Assembly: GCA_963281255.1 (NCBI GenBank)
Contig: OY725489.1
Coordinates: 4,712,001-4,776,000, forward strand
Direction: 5' to 3'
From: Aphrocallistes beatrix
Taxonomy: Eukaryota; Porifera; Hexactinellida; Sceptrulophora; Aphrocallistidae
Length of the DNA: 64,000 nucleotides
Position 1 is the stretch's first letter. Each line of letters begins with the position of its first letter. The notes under the pieces are model-generated. The model was not told the DNA's origin and made no database searches. It saw nothing but the letters and a program-made list of their open reading frames with translations. Made by a program: the position numbers and the translations under genes. Shown in pieces: positions 10,449 through 20,774 of this stretch.

Positions 10449-11744
10449 CAGGGTTGGAATTTTGCCCAGGTTTAATAGGTTTCGCCCAGCCCAGTGGGTT
10501 AAACCCGAGTAAATCCGGGTTAAAACGGGTTTTATTCTCCAGAAACGGATTTACCCAGTTAATGTCCTTGTTTTCAAATTCAACGATATAATTAATTATA
10601 CTACATATAAGCTTATTTATTGTTAGAGGTGCATATCAAAATCTAAAACAAATGAAAAGCAGATCACCAATCAAACTCCACTGAACCTCTCAATTCGCGA
10701 TAACAAGCATTTATTCACCTTGGACCTTCTACTTTTAGAAAAAAGCTTTAAACAGGATCACTGGGCCACCAACAAAACTAGCCATTATCCATGTAGTAAC
10801 CGGTATGATTAGAATAGGTAATATGAACAAACTGCTCTACATAATACTAGTATCCTTTGATTGTTTACTTAAAGCACCTCAGATTGTTGTAACCTTTAAG
10901 AAATTCCATTGTTCGTACATCAGGTCTTATTAAAAATATCATTACGAAATCTTCATATAATACTTGCAGAATAAGGATTTTCAATCCAAACAATTGATAT
11001 CGCTAAAATTAACTTGATTTACAAGCAGTGGCGTACCGTGGGGGGGGCGGCCCGCCCCGGGCGGCACTTCAAGGGGGCGGCAAATTGCATTTACAACTTT
11101 AAATTAAATTCTCCTAATGCATGTAGAAATCCAGTGTTGAATTAAATTGATCAAAGTTTATTGTCTGTTGACAATTTGCACTATTGCCAATTCACAAATA
11201 ACAATTGATAACTGCACTTCTATAATTAAGAATCCTTCTAAATCAATTGTAATGATTTCAATTTCTGAAATAATGAAAACATATATTAGTATACAAACCA
11301 CAACCTTACTGTAATAACATAAGAGTCATAATACTTGTAGAAGTGATATTATTAACTGTAAGATATAAATGACAATATTAAGTCGCATTTATAGATTTCT
11401 TGCGTGTTTTAATATATTAACTATTCAGATTTCATCATGCAATTTCAAATAATGAGCAGCATTGAAAGCGAGAAGAACTATTTGTTAACCATTTGTAGCG
11501 AGTTATTAGAATATTGTTAAGCAAAATAAAGCAAATAGGAAAGTGAATCGCGAAGTTATAATTTAAATAATTCACACTTAGGGGCGGCAACGCGGCATTC
11601 TAAAATTCCCGCCCCGGGCGGCATTTGGTCACGGTACGCCACTGTTTACAAGTCCATTAGAATAAACTTACATTAGAATAAACTCACCACTTTAACCCAC
11701 AAAGGGGGTTTTTCTCCCAGCCCGGGTTTAATTAGCCAACCCTG
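10449..11744. mobile_element. hAT-like element (host of a nested MITE)
   Basis: It starts CAGGGTTGGAATTTTGCCCA and ends ATTAGCCAACCCTG, an inverted pair over about nine bases. Inside both ends are related GGGTTAAACCC/CCCGGGTTTAATT blocks. It is interrupted by the 11026-11644 element; without that insert it is about 670 bp. Flanking octamers (GCTAAGAT and GCCATGCT) do not match, so the target duplication is unproven. It has no coding content. Confidence 0.6.
11026..11644. mobile_element. Non-autonomous hAT element, perfect 8-bp TSD
   Basis: Termini CAGTGGCGTACCGTG and CACGGTACGCCACTG are perfectly inverted. They are flanked by TTTACAAG on both sides (11018-11025 and 11645-11652). GC-rich blocks (GGGGGCGGCCCGCCCC, GCCCCGGGCGGC) lie just inside each end, around an AT-rich core. 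The 619 bp holds no transposase. The 8-bp duplication and CAGTGG ends are hallmarks of hAT. Confidence 0.93.
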
Positions 11745-11893
11745 GCCATGCTGTTGCTAGGGGGCTAAATGTCTAGTTACTTGGTTCTTGACTCAGATGT
11801 TGGCATAGTTGGGCAGTGATAATCACTTCAAAAAATTGTACAACTGTCACTAATCGTTATTATTAAATGATGTAGGTATACAAAATTATAAAT

Positions 11894-12500
11894 ACAAGCG
11901 CGCTTCGCTTGCTTGTGCTGCGTGGATGGCGGACACTTTGTGTCCGCCGGAGGCGCCCTTTGGGCGCCTGAGGTCTCATTGGTTAATTATTTGGGAGATT
12001 CGCTTTTTTGCGCTCCGCGCGCGGCGAACACTTCGTGTCCGCCAGAGGCTCCCTTCGGTCGCCTGGAGGTGACATTGATTAATTATAAGGGGGATATCAT
12101 CTCTAAATATGTCCATCTTAGTTTTGAAATCGATATCACTCGAAAATCTCCAAATTTGTCAATTTTAAAATTTTTGATGCGTCATGGTGACGTCATTACA
12201 AAGTGATGAGTCATCATTTTTTGATGATAGTCGCATCATATGTGAGACTTGTTAGTATACATATTCTATTAAAACTTCAGCCTTCTATCTCCTATAATAG
12301 CTGAGTTATGCCCGAATAACTGTGTTGCTTAACTTTTAAAAATGTGGCAATGACGTCATAATTCCATGATGAGTCGACATTTTGCTCTGAACTCAGAACT
12401 TACTGGAGCCAAAGCCAAAAGACTCCCACATGCCAAAAATCAGCCTTCTGCGCCCGGCAGTTTCTTCAATCAATTCGTTACAGATATATATATGTTGCAG
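11894..12500 (-). mobile_element. Helitron/HINE-like element, copy 2
   Basis: Read on the minus strand, this copy ends with the hairpin CAAGCGAAGCGCGCTTG, a 6-bp stem around AAGCG. Before it are GGCGGACAC...GTGTCCGCC and GCGCCC...GGGCGC stem-forming blocks. Its other end reaches the (TA)-rich stretch near 12490, preceded on the minus strand by a short module shared with 20027-20082. No Rep or helicase coding exists. The terminal hairpin with no terminal inverted repeats is Helitron-like; a canonical CTRR 3' end is not visible, so a Helentron/HINE type is more likely. Confidence 0.6.
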
Positions 12501-12595
12501 TGTTAATGCGAAACTGGTCGATTCGCGAATACACTGAATAGTTGGTGGATTCGCGAATACACCGGTGCAAATGCGAAACATTTTTATCTTAAATC
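12496..12595. repeat. Short module shared with 20027-20082
   Basis: Contains GCGAAACTGGTCGATTCGCG and CACCGGTGCAAATGCGAAAC. The reverse complement is found at 20027-20082, where it again abuts the (TA)n of a Helitron-like 5' end. Here an extra GTGGATTCGCGAATACAC segment makes a local direct duplication. Probably an insertion or variant 5' segment of the Helitron-like family. Confidence 0.55.
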
Positions 12596-12917
12596 TTATG
12601 GTAGGTTAATTATATAACTCAAAGGAAATACGTAGTATTTGTACTATTATTAGTAATACTCAGCTGTTCCATAACTAAAAGTTGACAGTAAGATGATGTA
12701 AACAACATGTTTTCAAAGCTACTACACAAATACATTTTAGGCGTGAGAAAAATATTAGTCTACTTTGTTTATTGAATTAGTTCAGGATACAAGTATGTAA
12801 TAATAAACTGTCAAGAATAGGCAATAGATTTCATTGTATATATTGTCGATCTTCTTCCCAATCTATACAATCTTTATTCATTTCGAATAATCACACATTA
12901 TCTCGTATTGGGACGCA
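12596..12917. other. No recognised gene
   Basis: AT-rich sequence upstream of the integrase-type transposase. It may contain that element's terminus, but no inverted repeat with the region after 17921 could be matched by eye. Confidence 0.35.
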
Positions 12918-14606
12918 ATGATAAGTCATTCTGACCAGAAAAGTTTGTTTTGGCAGTCGATATCTGAAATTGAAAAATCCACCACTTCGGAACTATTTTC
13001 GAAGAAAGAAATTGAAGAAAAAACTCTTCAATTAGTCTCCCCCAAGCCATCTAAGGGAAAAGAACACTCGCGTTGCTACCGGCTGCAACAGTATTTTACT
13101 TGCGAGGTAAAAACGAGCAACCTAACAAGCGAGTAGTAGCAATGGAAGACATGTTTGAAGCAATCAAACAAATTCATGTAGAGCAGAACCATCTAGGAAG
13201 AACTCCGCTTTACAAACGGATCTCAAGATTATTCCATGGTATTACAGAGAGGATTTGCCAGATTTTCGTATCCCATTGCGAGGTTTGCCAGCTAAAAAAG
13301 TCGAGGAAGTCAGTAAAGTCTTTAGTGATCAAGCCTATTTCGTCTTCTTCATATCTCTCTCGAGGACAAATTGACCTTATCGATTTCTCTACCATATTCC
13401 CGGAACAAAATCAACCATATAAGTGGCTTCTGGTCTATCAAGACCACTTCACCAAATTTGTTCGCTTACGTGCACTGATTAACAAGACGGCTGAAGAGGT
13501 TGCTGAAGCACTCATTGACTTTTTTTCTGATATGGGTGCGCCACTTATTCTCCAGAGTGACAACGGGAGGGAATTCAAGAATAAACATCTCTTCAAGGTT
13601 CTCAATGATAATTTTCCCTCGACAAGAATAATACATGGTAAACCGCGGCATCCTGAGACGCAAGGGGCAGTAGAAAGGGCAAATCAGGGCATAAAGCGGC
13701 ACTTTACAGCAATGATGCTTGAGAAAGGAAGCAATAGTTGGGTACACTTCGTACGCTAAGTACAGTACACTAAGAACACGAGTTATCACACTACTCTTGA
13801 TATGACACCATTCCAAGCTCTGTTCCATCGTAAGCCCCCATTAGGTCTCGCTGAGTTAGGTGTTCCTGAAGAGATCGCGAATACCATCCAATCAGAGGAT
13901 GATCTAGTACAGGCTGTGGATAAAGTCAACTCAAGGACAGAAGAAGTTTCTATTTTTGATTACGAATCAGCAGGTTCATTTTCCTGTGATCCCGATCTTC
14001 CGGACATCTATATGGAAGAAATTTCACTCCCGCCTCCTACGGATCTTCGTATATTCCATGATGATAATAGTAATAACTCATCTCAATTACCTCCACCTTC
14101 TCCACTTGGGGAATCAAAATTTCCACCAATTAATTCCGATGAGAATAGCTGAATACCTCTGACTTCACAACGTTCAAGCCCCGTAACAGAATCCCCAGTT
14201 ATCGAGTCTATCACCAGTCCTGATTGTGCAGTCTGTGGAAATGAAACATCAAGAGCACATAGCTGTCCAGGTTGCTACAAGTATGTACATGTCGTCTGCG
14301 GGAGATCTGATGGTGAAGGTTTCGGAAGCAGCGTGTGGTGCAACAGATGTGATTTAAATAAGAAGCAGAAACACAACGGATAGGCATAAAAAGGAGGCAA
14401 GAAAAGCTGCATAAACGTATGCTGAAATCAAGTGCTGACAGATTATCCACAGCAAATATTGGAGACAATATATTGCTTCCAATTGCCAAGCCGGATATTA
14501 TGTTATCCATCGGCAGTAAGAACATGATGGGAGTTGTCCTCGACAAACAAAATGATTCTTTTTCGGTAGGCACAAGACATGGACAACTTGAGTCAACGTA
14601 CACCAG
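12918..14606 (+). pseudogene. Integrase-type (KRBA2/SCAND3-like) transposase, 5' part
   Basis: Several linked frames form one gene. In order: an N-terminal segment (12918-13070); an HHCC zinc-binding part ending in HCEVCQ; and a retroviral-type integrase core with QIDLIDFS, LQSDNGREF and HPETQGAVERANQGIKRH (the D, D, E residues). Next come a linker, and a PHD-like finger at 14226-14350 with CAVCG, CPGC, HVVC and CNRC ligands intact. A stop at 13757-13759 and frameshifts near 13090 and 14360 break it. The family matches host-annotated KRAB-A domain-containing protein 2-like sequences, here taken as a DNA transposon. A Harbinger element splits the gene at 14607; the rest is at 17696-17921. Confidence 0.78.
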
Positions 14607-14624
14607 GGGCCGTATTCACTAAGA

Positions 14625-14725
14625 AGTTAAGCACTAAGTTCGAACTTAAGTACTAAGTTCGAACTTAAGTATTAAGTTCGAACTTAAGTTTATACTTAAC
14701 TAAGTTCGAACTTAAGTACCAACTT
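14625..14725. repeat. Left subterminal palindrome array of the Harbinger
   Basis: Four copies of AAGTTCGAACTTAAG in about 100 bp, separated by TA-containing spacers. Each is palindromic around TTCGAA. By analogy with other cut-and-paste elements these may be binding sites for the transposase or its Myb-like partner; that is inference. Confidence 0.85.
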
Positions 14726-15049
14726 TTATTATCAATTTACTATCTAATGCATCAATAATGTTCAATCAATGTTTCTTACTAATTACAATGGCTTCCAAAC
14801 AGTATTGAAATTTCATTACTTAAAATACGCTATAATATAAGCATTTATAAAGATTCATGTGAACTATTTAACTGTTGGTAAGTAATGTAAATATAATATT
14901 ACATATGTGATTTAATCTATGAAATAGGAATGTAATCTAAATACATGGTAAATATTCTAATCGTTGTTAAGGCAATTATTATTCTCATAAGACGGAAAGT
15001 ATAAATGAAATAATAAGTTCCAGAAATATGCAATTTTGATTATTATAAC

Positions 15050-16103
15050 TTGAAAATGGCAGGATTAATTCCAATATTTATCGCTGAAGAAGACGAGGAG
15101 AATTCTCTCGGTCGAGAGCGAGTTTTCAGAGATCGTAGGGATCCATTGGATTGCTTTGACGATTTTGAACTTGTCCAGCGGTACCGTTTCTCAAGATCAG
15201 CGATACTGCAAATTACTGATTTGCTTAAAAAACATTTAAACTCAACTGATCGGTCCCATGCAGCACCTCCACACGTGCAAGTTTGTGTAGCTTTGCAATT
15301 CTTTGCTTCGGGTACATTCCAAATGATCTGTGGAGATGGAGTTCAAGTGAGTCAATCTTCGGCCAGTCGTTATATTAGCGCTGTTGCGCTTGGTTTGCAA
15401 GATAATTACTCAAAATTTGTCAGGATGCCCTCATCTACAGAGAAACCTAATATTAAATCTCAATTTTATGACATTGCACACCTTCCAGGGGTACTTGGGT
15501 TGGTTGATGGGACGCATAAGGATTCAAAAGCCTAGCGAAAACGAAGCTGATTATGTTAACCGACATTTCTACCATTCTATCAATGTCCAAGCTTTGTGTC
15601 TGCCAGATGGTCAGTTCGGTGATGTTTTGGCAAGATTTCCCGGATCCGTACATGATTCTCGTATTTGGAAACTATCACAGGTTGGAATTTATGTTGAAAA
15701 TAATTTCTTGGTCGGAGAGCATATATTGGGCGACAGTGGGTATATGCTTAAACAATTTCTTTTAACACCCTATCGACAACCGACTACTGAAGCTCAAAAC
15801 AATTATAATTATTCACACAAGAAAACGCGTGTTTTGATAGAACAAACTTTTGGAAGATGGAAGCGGCGATTTCATTGTCTCCATTGTGAAATCAGGATGG
15901 CTCCAGACAAGGTTTGCATCATCATTAACGCATGTGCTGTCCTGCATAATATGGCAATTGCTTGGAAGCAACCAATGTCCGAAGACCTACCTCCTCATGA
16001 CATCGCTATGGATGAAGATTTAAATTTAGAGGAATCTTCTGCAGTTGGACAATTGGATGCTAAACATTATAGGGACCAATTTGTTATCCATAATTTCAGT
16101 TAA
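15050..16103 (+). pseudogene. PIF/Harbinger transposase (HARBI1-like), one frameshift
   Basis: Catalyses cut-and-paste transposition of the surrounding element. The N-terminal part has the RYRFSRSAILQITDLL segment typical of HARBI1-like nucleases. The DDE triad is visible: GLVDGTH (first Asp), PGSVHDSRIW (second Asp), and KTRVLIEQTFGRWKRRF (Glu). A frameshift just after VDGTH, around 15518, separates the first 155 codons from the remaining ~195. The joined length of about 350 residues is normal for the family. Start at MKMAGLIP or the internal MAGLIP. It precedes the Myb-like gene on the same strand, as in other Harbingers. Confidence 0.92.
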
Positions 16104-16468
16104 AATATTAAATATAATATCGTACAAATTTAATTAATAATTAATATTAGGAAATTCATAGGAAATTCAAATTCTCACAGGGAATTAAGCTTTCTTCGGC
16201 TGACAGTTAAAAATCAAAGACTGATTCAAGCACATGATTAAATATTAGTAACAAGTAAAACATTACAATTTTTGAAGTATGATATTCTAAAGACATCAAT
16301 TACATTCATTTTGACACAAGTAATCAAAATCAAACGAACAAAATAACACGGCTAAATGTTGTGTATATACAAGTATATCAAAGATTCCCAAAATATATCA
16401 TAAACAGCTCGCTAATTGCATGTCTTTCATCCGGTTCATATAAATTGCGAATGATTATCATAATATCC

Positions 16469-17126
16469 ATGACAGAAATGGAAAAAGCACGCAAAACAAA
16501 TTGGACGAAGAAAGAGGAATGCACACTGATCGAATGCATTGAAATTGCTGGCGATTCAATTAGGGGGTCAGGAAATACCGCCGAAATCAATAAGAAAAAA
16601 AAGGCACTGTGGATCGACATCGCAGGGAAAGTAAATTCGGTACATGCAAGTAATCGAGTGATTGAAGAGGTCAAAAAGAAGTGGAACAACCTGAAACTAG
16701 CCGCTAAATCAAAAGTTAATGCTAGTCATAGGGAGGCTAGTAGAACTGGCGGTGGCTCTAACTCTGCTGGTGTCGTAGAAGATGTTGAGTCGCTCATTCT
16801 CTCAGCAGAACACGGAGAGAATATCTCAAATGTTTGAGAGCAGCCCATCTTTCATGGGGATTTCAGGCACAGCGGATCTCTTCCAAGTACCCCTTGAGCG
16901 TGAAAGTGAAGAGATCCTTGAATCTCCTGTGGTGGAAGTAAAGACTTCATATGCTTCAGAGAAGGGGAAGAGTCAAAGAAGTCGAAAACGGAAACGAGAA
17001 GCTTCTCCCAATTTTGATGAGCCAAGGCCAAGGTTGACTGCATCCGATTTAGTTAGTACTATATTAACAAATGGCAGTCTTCTCAAAGCAACTGAAATTG
17101 ATCGAAGAGCAAAGGGCTTATTATAA
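16469..17126 (+). pseudogene. Harbinger Myb/SANT-like DNA-binding protein, frameshifted
   Basis: Starts best at MTEMEKARKTNWTKKEECT. The first ~110 residues form a Myb/SANT-like trihelix: WTKKEE, then ALWIDIAGKVN and VKKKWNNLKLAAKSK. In Harbinger elements this partner protein binds the termini and helps import the transposase. The tail is acidic, then basic with SQRSRKRKRE, a likely nuclear localisation signal. A frameshift (or an unrecognised intron) near 16810 separates the two parts. An upstream in-frame extension to 16361 is AT-rich and unlikely to be used. Confidence 0.82.
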
Positions 17127-17454
17127 ATTAAAAAGGGAAAAACTATTAAATCATTAGAACGCAGAAGAGGATCATAGATCTTTCTATCGTGATCAACTTA
17201 GCATAATATATTGGTTAATTTAGAAATATTGTATATTACTAGGCATATCAGTATGAATCAAATCTACAAGTACTTGTACATCAAATGATATTAAATTTAG
17301 GCTCTATTTCAAATACAATGAAAAACAAAACAAGTTGGATTATACGTAATATCAATGTAATACAATGTCAAAATTGTTGATACATCAAAGAAAATTAGAC
17401 TATATGTCGATAATTAAAAGCTAACGAATATTTAAGCTACCTCTGGAGGTTACT

Positions 17455-17690
17455 TAAAGTTATTACTTAAGTTTGAACTTAAGCACAAACTTAAATCTTA
17501 GTAAATACCAATCTTGTTAAAAACGAGTTAAGTTCGAACTTAGTGCTTAACTAGGTTGCTTAAAGTTCGTACTTAAGTTCGTACTTAAGTACGAACTAAA
17601 GTTGATCTTAGTGAATACAATTTAAGTTCGAACTTAGTACTTAAGTACTAAGTTCGAACTTAAGTACGAACTTAAAATGTTAGTGAATAC
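17455..17690. repeat. Right subterminal palindrome array of the Harbinger
   Basis: Repeated AAGTTCGAACTTAG, AAGTTCGTACTTAAG and AAGTACGAACTT motifs over about 230 bp. They are more numerous and more diverged than in the left array. Some units have TTCGTA or GTACGA cores instead of TTCGAA. The array runs to within a few bases of the terminal repeat. Confidence 0.85.
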
Positions 17691-17695
17691 GGCCC

Positions 17696-17921
17696 CAGGA
17701 ACCAATTCGATGTTTGTCCTACGAAATTTCTTAAAATTGACAGCGTCCCTGATAATAAGATTTCTCAGACGACAGCAATGCGGAGTGCTTCTTTGTTTGT
17801 AACCTCTTTTTGCAAATGCAGGTTTTGCAACACTCTAAGATGTCCCTGTCTTAAGTCGAGAGTCGATTTCAATTCACGCTGTCATCTGGGCAAGGCTTGT
17901 CATAACAAAAATCTTTCGTAG
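17696..17921 (+). pseudogene. Integrase-type transposase, 3' part with Cys cluster
   Basis: This continues the reading frame broken at 14606: NQFDVCPTKFLKIDSVPDN, then a cysteine-rich C-terminus with CKCRFC, CPCLK, NSRCH and CHNKN before a stop at 17919-17921. KRBA2-like proteins of invertebrates end in a similar cysteine cluster. Its match to the 5' part is strong evidence that the Harbinger inserted into an existing gene. Confidence 0.75.
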
Positions 17922-18099
17922 TTTGAACGCATCAGGAAATTCTTGCTATGCCGGCCTAGAATAAGTTAGATCACTAGAAATCAATCTCTTCACCTAATTA
18001 TTTAGTCGTGTCAATTAAAGATCAAATATCTTTTAGGGAGCTAAATACAAATATATACTCACCTACCAAAAGTATCAGTAACCCACATCTATTCATATA
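17922..18099. other. Flank of the integrase-type element
   Basis: A short AT-rich stretch after the stop codon; the element terminus is not evident. Confidence 0.3.
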
Positions 18100-18275
18100 T
18101 AGTAGTGTTCGCTTATTGGCAATTGCTTTAATAGCAATATTCGTCTATTAGTAAGTTATTTTCCGGTCCCAAGCGTGCTTATTATGTTAATTTCGTTCTC
18201 TATTAGCAAGTTCGCTTATTACGTAGCAAGCAAATTTCGAGCAAAAACCGACTTGCTATTTAGCGAACACCACTG
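18100..18275. mobile_element. Pogo-like MITE
   Basis: The left end (T)AGTAGTGTTCGCTTATTGG and right end GCTATTTAGCGAACACCACTG are inverted, with TA beyond the right end. Repeated TTAGCAAG/CTTGCTA words occur inside, as in the element at 52854-53009. 176 bp, no coding potential. Confidence 0.7.
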
Positions 18276-18361
18276 TAATATGTAACAACATTAAAGCAGG
18301 TCTACAAGTCTCGATGACTACAAAAAAACAAATAGTTTTTATCTAAGTTGTTTAATACGTA

Positions 18362-18526
18362 CAGTGGAACTCGGAACACGCTTATAACGAATTTCACGGC
18401 TATAGTGAATTAATTTTACAGTCCAGAATTTTACCATTCACGTATATAGCTTATAACGTTTCACGGTTATAACGAAGAAAATTCTTCCGTCCCAATGACT
18501 TCGTTAAATCCGTGTTTCACTCTATT
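18362..18526. mobile_element. Pogo-like MITE inside a palindromic host sequence
   Basis: Starts TA-CAGTGGAACTCGGAACACG and contains paired TATAACGAATTTCACGG/TTTCACGGTTATAACGAAG blocks. The right end, GTGTTTCACTCTATTA, is a weaker match. Outside it, AAGTTGTTTAATACG (18344-18358) and CGTATTAAACAACTT (18548-18562) are inverted copies, so it may have entered an older palindrome. Confidence 0.5.
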
Positions 18527-18707
18527 ACACGTATAATACATAATACGCGTATTAAACAACTTAGGTTTTTACCTTTTGTAAATTAGATGTGTACTATTCG
18601 AATTTAATGACAACATATTCTTAAAGCGATAAGCTGTTATAAGAACATTATCTCTATTCCCGACGATATTCTTAAAACCAATAACCACTATTTGGAAGAA
18701 GTTATTG

Positions 18708-19103
18708 CAGGGTGACCAGATGTCCTCCCTCAAAAAATGGACGTTTTCCAGATTGAATTTATGCACACCGAAGTAAGCCATTAAATAAGAAAATCAAGTA
18801 AAATTCTAACCGCGACTGTTACAACCATATTTTTGAAATTCTCAGCTTTTAAAAGGACAAAGTGAAAAAATACCGCGAGCGTAGCGAGCGATGGTAATGG
18901 GGGTTCTGGGGCCAAGCCCCTAGAAGAAAAATTTACAAATTATCGGAATACAAACAAGGTATGCCGCTATTCCAATTTAGTATTCAACTTGATGAGTTCT
19001 GTGAATCTTAATTCGTAGAAAACTACCAAAAACGAGAGGAATAAGGACAAAAAAGGACAAAAAAAGGACCGTCCTTCCTAAAAGAGGACATCTGGTCACC
19101 CTG
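18708..19103. mobile_element. Non-autonomous hAT element, 396 bp
   Basis: Ends CAGGGTGACCAGATGTCC and GGACATCTGGTCACCCTG are perfectly inverted. Flanks AGTTATTG and AGTTATAG agree at 7 of 8 positions, as expected for a hAT octamer duplication. Inside are GAGCGTAGCGAGCGA and GGGGCCAAGCCCC blocks and AAAAAGGAC repeats. Comparable blocks occur in the element at 43883-44420, so the two belong to one broad family. Confidence 0.88.
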
Positions 19104-19111
19104 AGTTATAG

Positions 19112-20026
19112 AGCAGTTTTATGTTATTCTTAATGTGAATAGATGTTGGCACAAATATTTAGCTTAAGCCCATAATAACGAAATAGGAGCACACAAAATC
19201 TCGCGAGTATCAGACTCGATTATACACTTTTAGTCACAAAAAATACATCATATGAAATACCGAACATCAATTTATACTACAACCGGATAGAATTTGAGTA
19301 CCCTACCTCGAATGGCAATCAATAAGATTTAATATTAATGCTATGGTGTGTCGAAGTGCATACATATGTCCATGTTCATACACTCCAACATTAATAAAGA
19401 CTGCTAGCAATTATTTTAGAAATAGCAAGGTTTTACAATTATCGATAGCATAAAATATATCCGAAATACCGATTTCGATCAATATTAGAATTCTGATATT
19501 TTTAGATTTTTTCATCCTAATATATCGATGTCAACAGTTTTCAGTTGTAAAAGCACGATTACACATTAAACACTAACCTTTCAACTTGCATTCAATTCCT
19601 CTCGCGATGGTGGCGATATTGATTCCACGAGTCCCAAACCTCCCCGCGAAGGCGTCAGGTGGCTGACATCCGATACTGGAAGGAGGTAGTTACAGGTGCT
19701 TGTTATAGATCTTCCGTGATACAAAAATTAGTTAATCTCTCAAATATAGGACAAAATGTAATTTGCTGATGATTAAAGTATCCGCCTTCAGAAATGTAGG
19801 CATAATAAATGTTTCTAAAACTTAAAACATAACAAAAAGCAAATAATATAGCATAGCATGAGGAGTGATGTATGTAATGTAAGAATAATTTATCATGCTT
19901 GAGATTACATGAAAACGATTTGGAATAAGGTTTTACATTCATTGATCTTGATTAAAAGTTTTGTTGTAATCTAGTTGTTTCTATGAGAATTATAAATCAA
20001 CCATAAGATCTAAGATAAAAAGGTTT
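19112..20026. other. No recognised gene
   Basis: AT-rich. A somewhat GC-richer patch at 19600-19690 and a 79-codon minus-strand frame at 19703-19942 show no recognisable motif. No repeats or inverted termini were identified. Confidence 0.4.
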
Positions 20027-20083
20027 CGCATTTGCACCGGTGTATTCGCGAATCGACCAGTTTCGCATTTACACTATAACATA

Positions 20084-20131
20084 TATATATATATATATAA
20101 ATATACAATAATCGAGTTTTAATAGTAAGGA
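20084..20131 (-). repeat. Helitron-like 5' end, solo
   Basis: Minus-strand reading starts TCCTTACTATTAAAACTCGA and runs into a (TA)n tract. The same start is at 35357 and 54046. The remainder is replaced by the module shared with 12496-12595. Confidence 0.65.
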
Positions 20132-20504
20132 TAAATATTGATTTTAGATCCCTTAATTATTCATTAAGAATATCAATAAACCGAGTTGCGTAATTTGTAA
20201 TTTATAAATAGTTTAGTTCACGGTGTACAAAACCCTCTCGCAATTTTCTCGAGAGTGCCCATAATACCAAGCACCCTCAAACTTAGTCCTATAATTTTAA
20301 AATCTTGCTCCCCTCTGCCTCCGCGCCTGTAAATAATATGATATGTATTACTGTGTGATACATCAACTAATTTCATTCAACCCTCCCGTATAATTTAACC
20401 CCCCTTATTTATTCGGACTACTAGAGTATATTAATAAGCTCCTCTCAAAAACTTTTCTATAATTATAATGCAAATTCTTTGGAAAGTCCAGGGAAATTAC
20501 TGAT
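20132..20504. other. No recognised feature
   Basis: AT-rich with C-rich patches around 20280-20330; no motif or repeat recognised. Confidence 0.4.
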
Positions 20505-20612
20505 GTCTTTAAAACTCAGGTCTGTGCACCACTTGCGCCAGGCCGGACTCCAGCACTCATTTTAGAACTGTGCTACTTTATTATATTGGATCTATGATCC
20601 AATATAATAATA
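20505..20612 (-). repeat. Fragment of the hAT family seen at 44.0-44.15 kb
   Basis: The reverse complement matches 44045-44150, including GTAGCACAGTTCTAAAATGA and GTCCGGCC. It ends in a TTATATTGGATC/GATCCAATATAA palindrome. No terminal repeats are retained. Confidence 0.7.
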
Positions 20613-20679
20613 GATGAAGCAAACAAATGGTATTATATACGTTTAGTGCCATTACTAATTTATCAACAAGTACTTTATT

Positions 20680-20704
20680 ATTAATATTATTATTATTATT
20701 ATCA
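20680..20704. repeat. (ATT)n microsatellite
   Basis: About seven ATT units with one interruption. Confidence 0.85.
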
Positions 20705-20774
20705 ATGAATCACATGATTGTTACATACATAAGGCATGATTGTTACATATACAAAGTCTACTACAAGTAAGTGA

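Larger units (their letters stand above)
14607..17695. mobile_element. PIF/Harbinger element, 3.1 kb, CAG target duplication
   Basis: The termini are GGGCCGTATTCACTAA and TTAGTGAATACGGCCC, perfectly inverted. CAG flanks both sides (14604-14606 and 17696-17698). Inside are the two genes expected of a complete Harbinger: a DDE transposase and a Myb/SANT-like protein, both on the plus strand. The subterminal regions carry many AAGTTCGAACTTAAG palindromes. The pre-insertion site reads ACACCAGG. From memory, that resembles the ACACCWGG core reported for a vertebrate Harbinger target. Each gene has one frameshift, so this copy is probably recently dead. Confidence 0.92.

Noticed and set aside
10449-11744. 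An 8-bp target duplication for the outer hAT-like element
   Set aside because: The flanking octamers GCTAAGAT and GCCATGCT do not match; only the TIRs support the element.
11880-12080. GC-rich CGCGC stretches as a CpG-island promoter
   Set aside because: The same blocks recur at every Helitron-like 3' end and are explained by its stem-loops.
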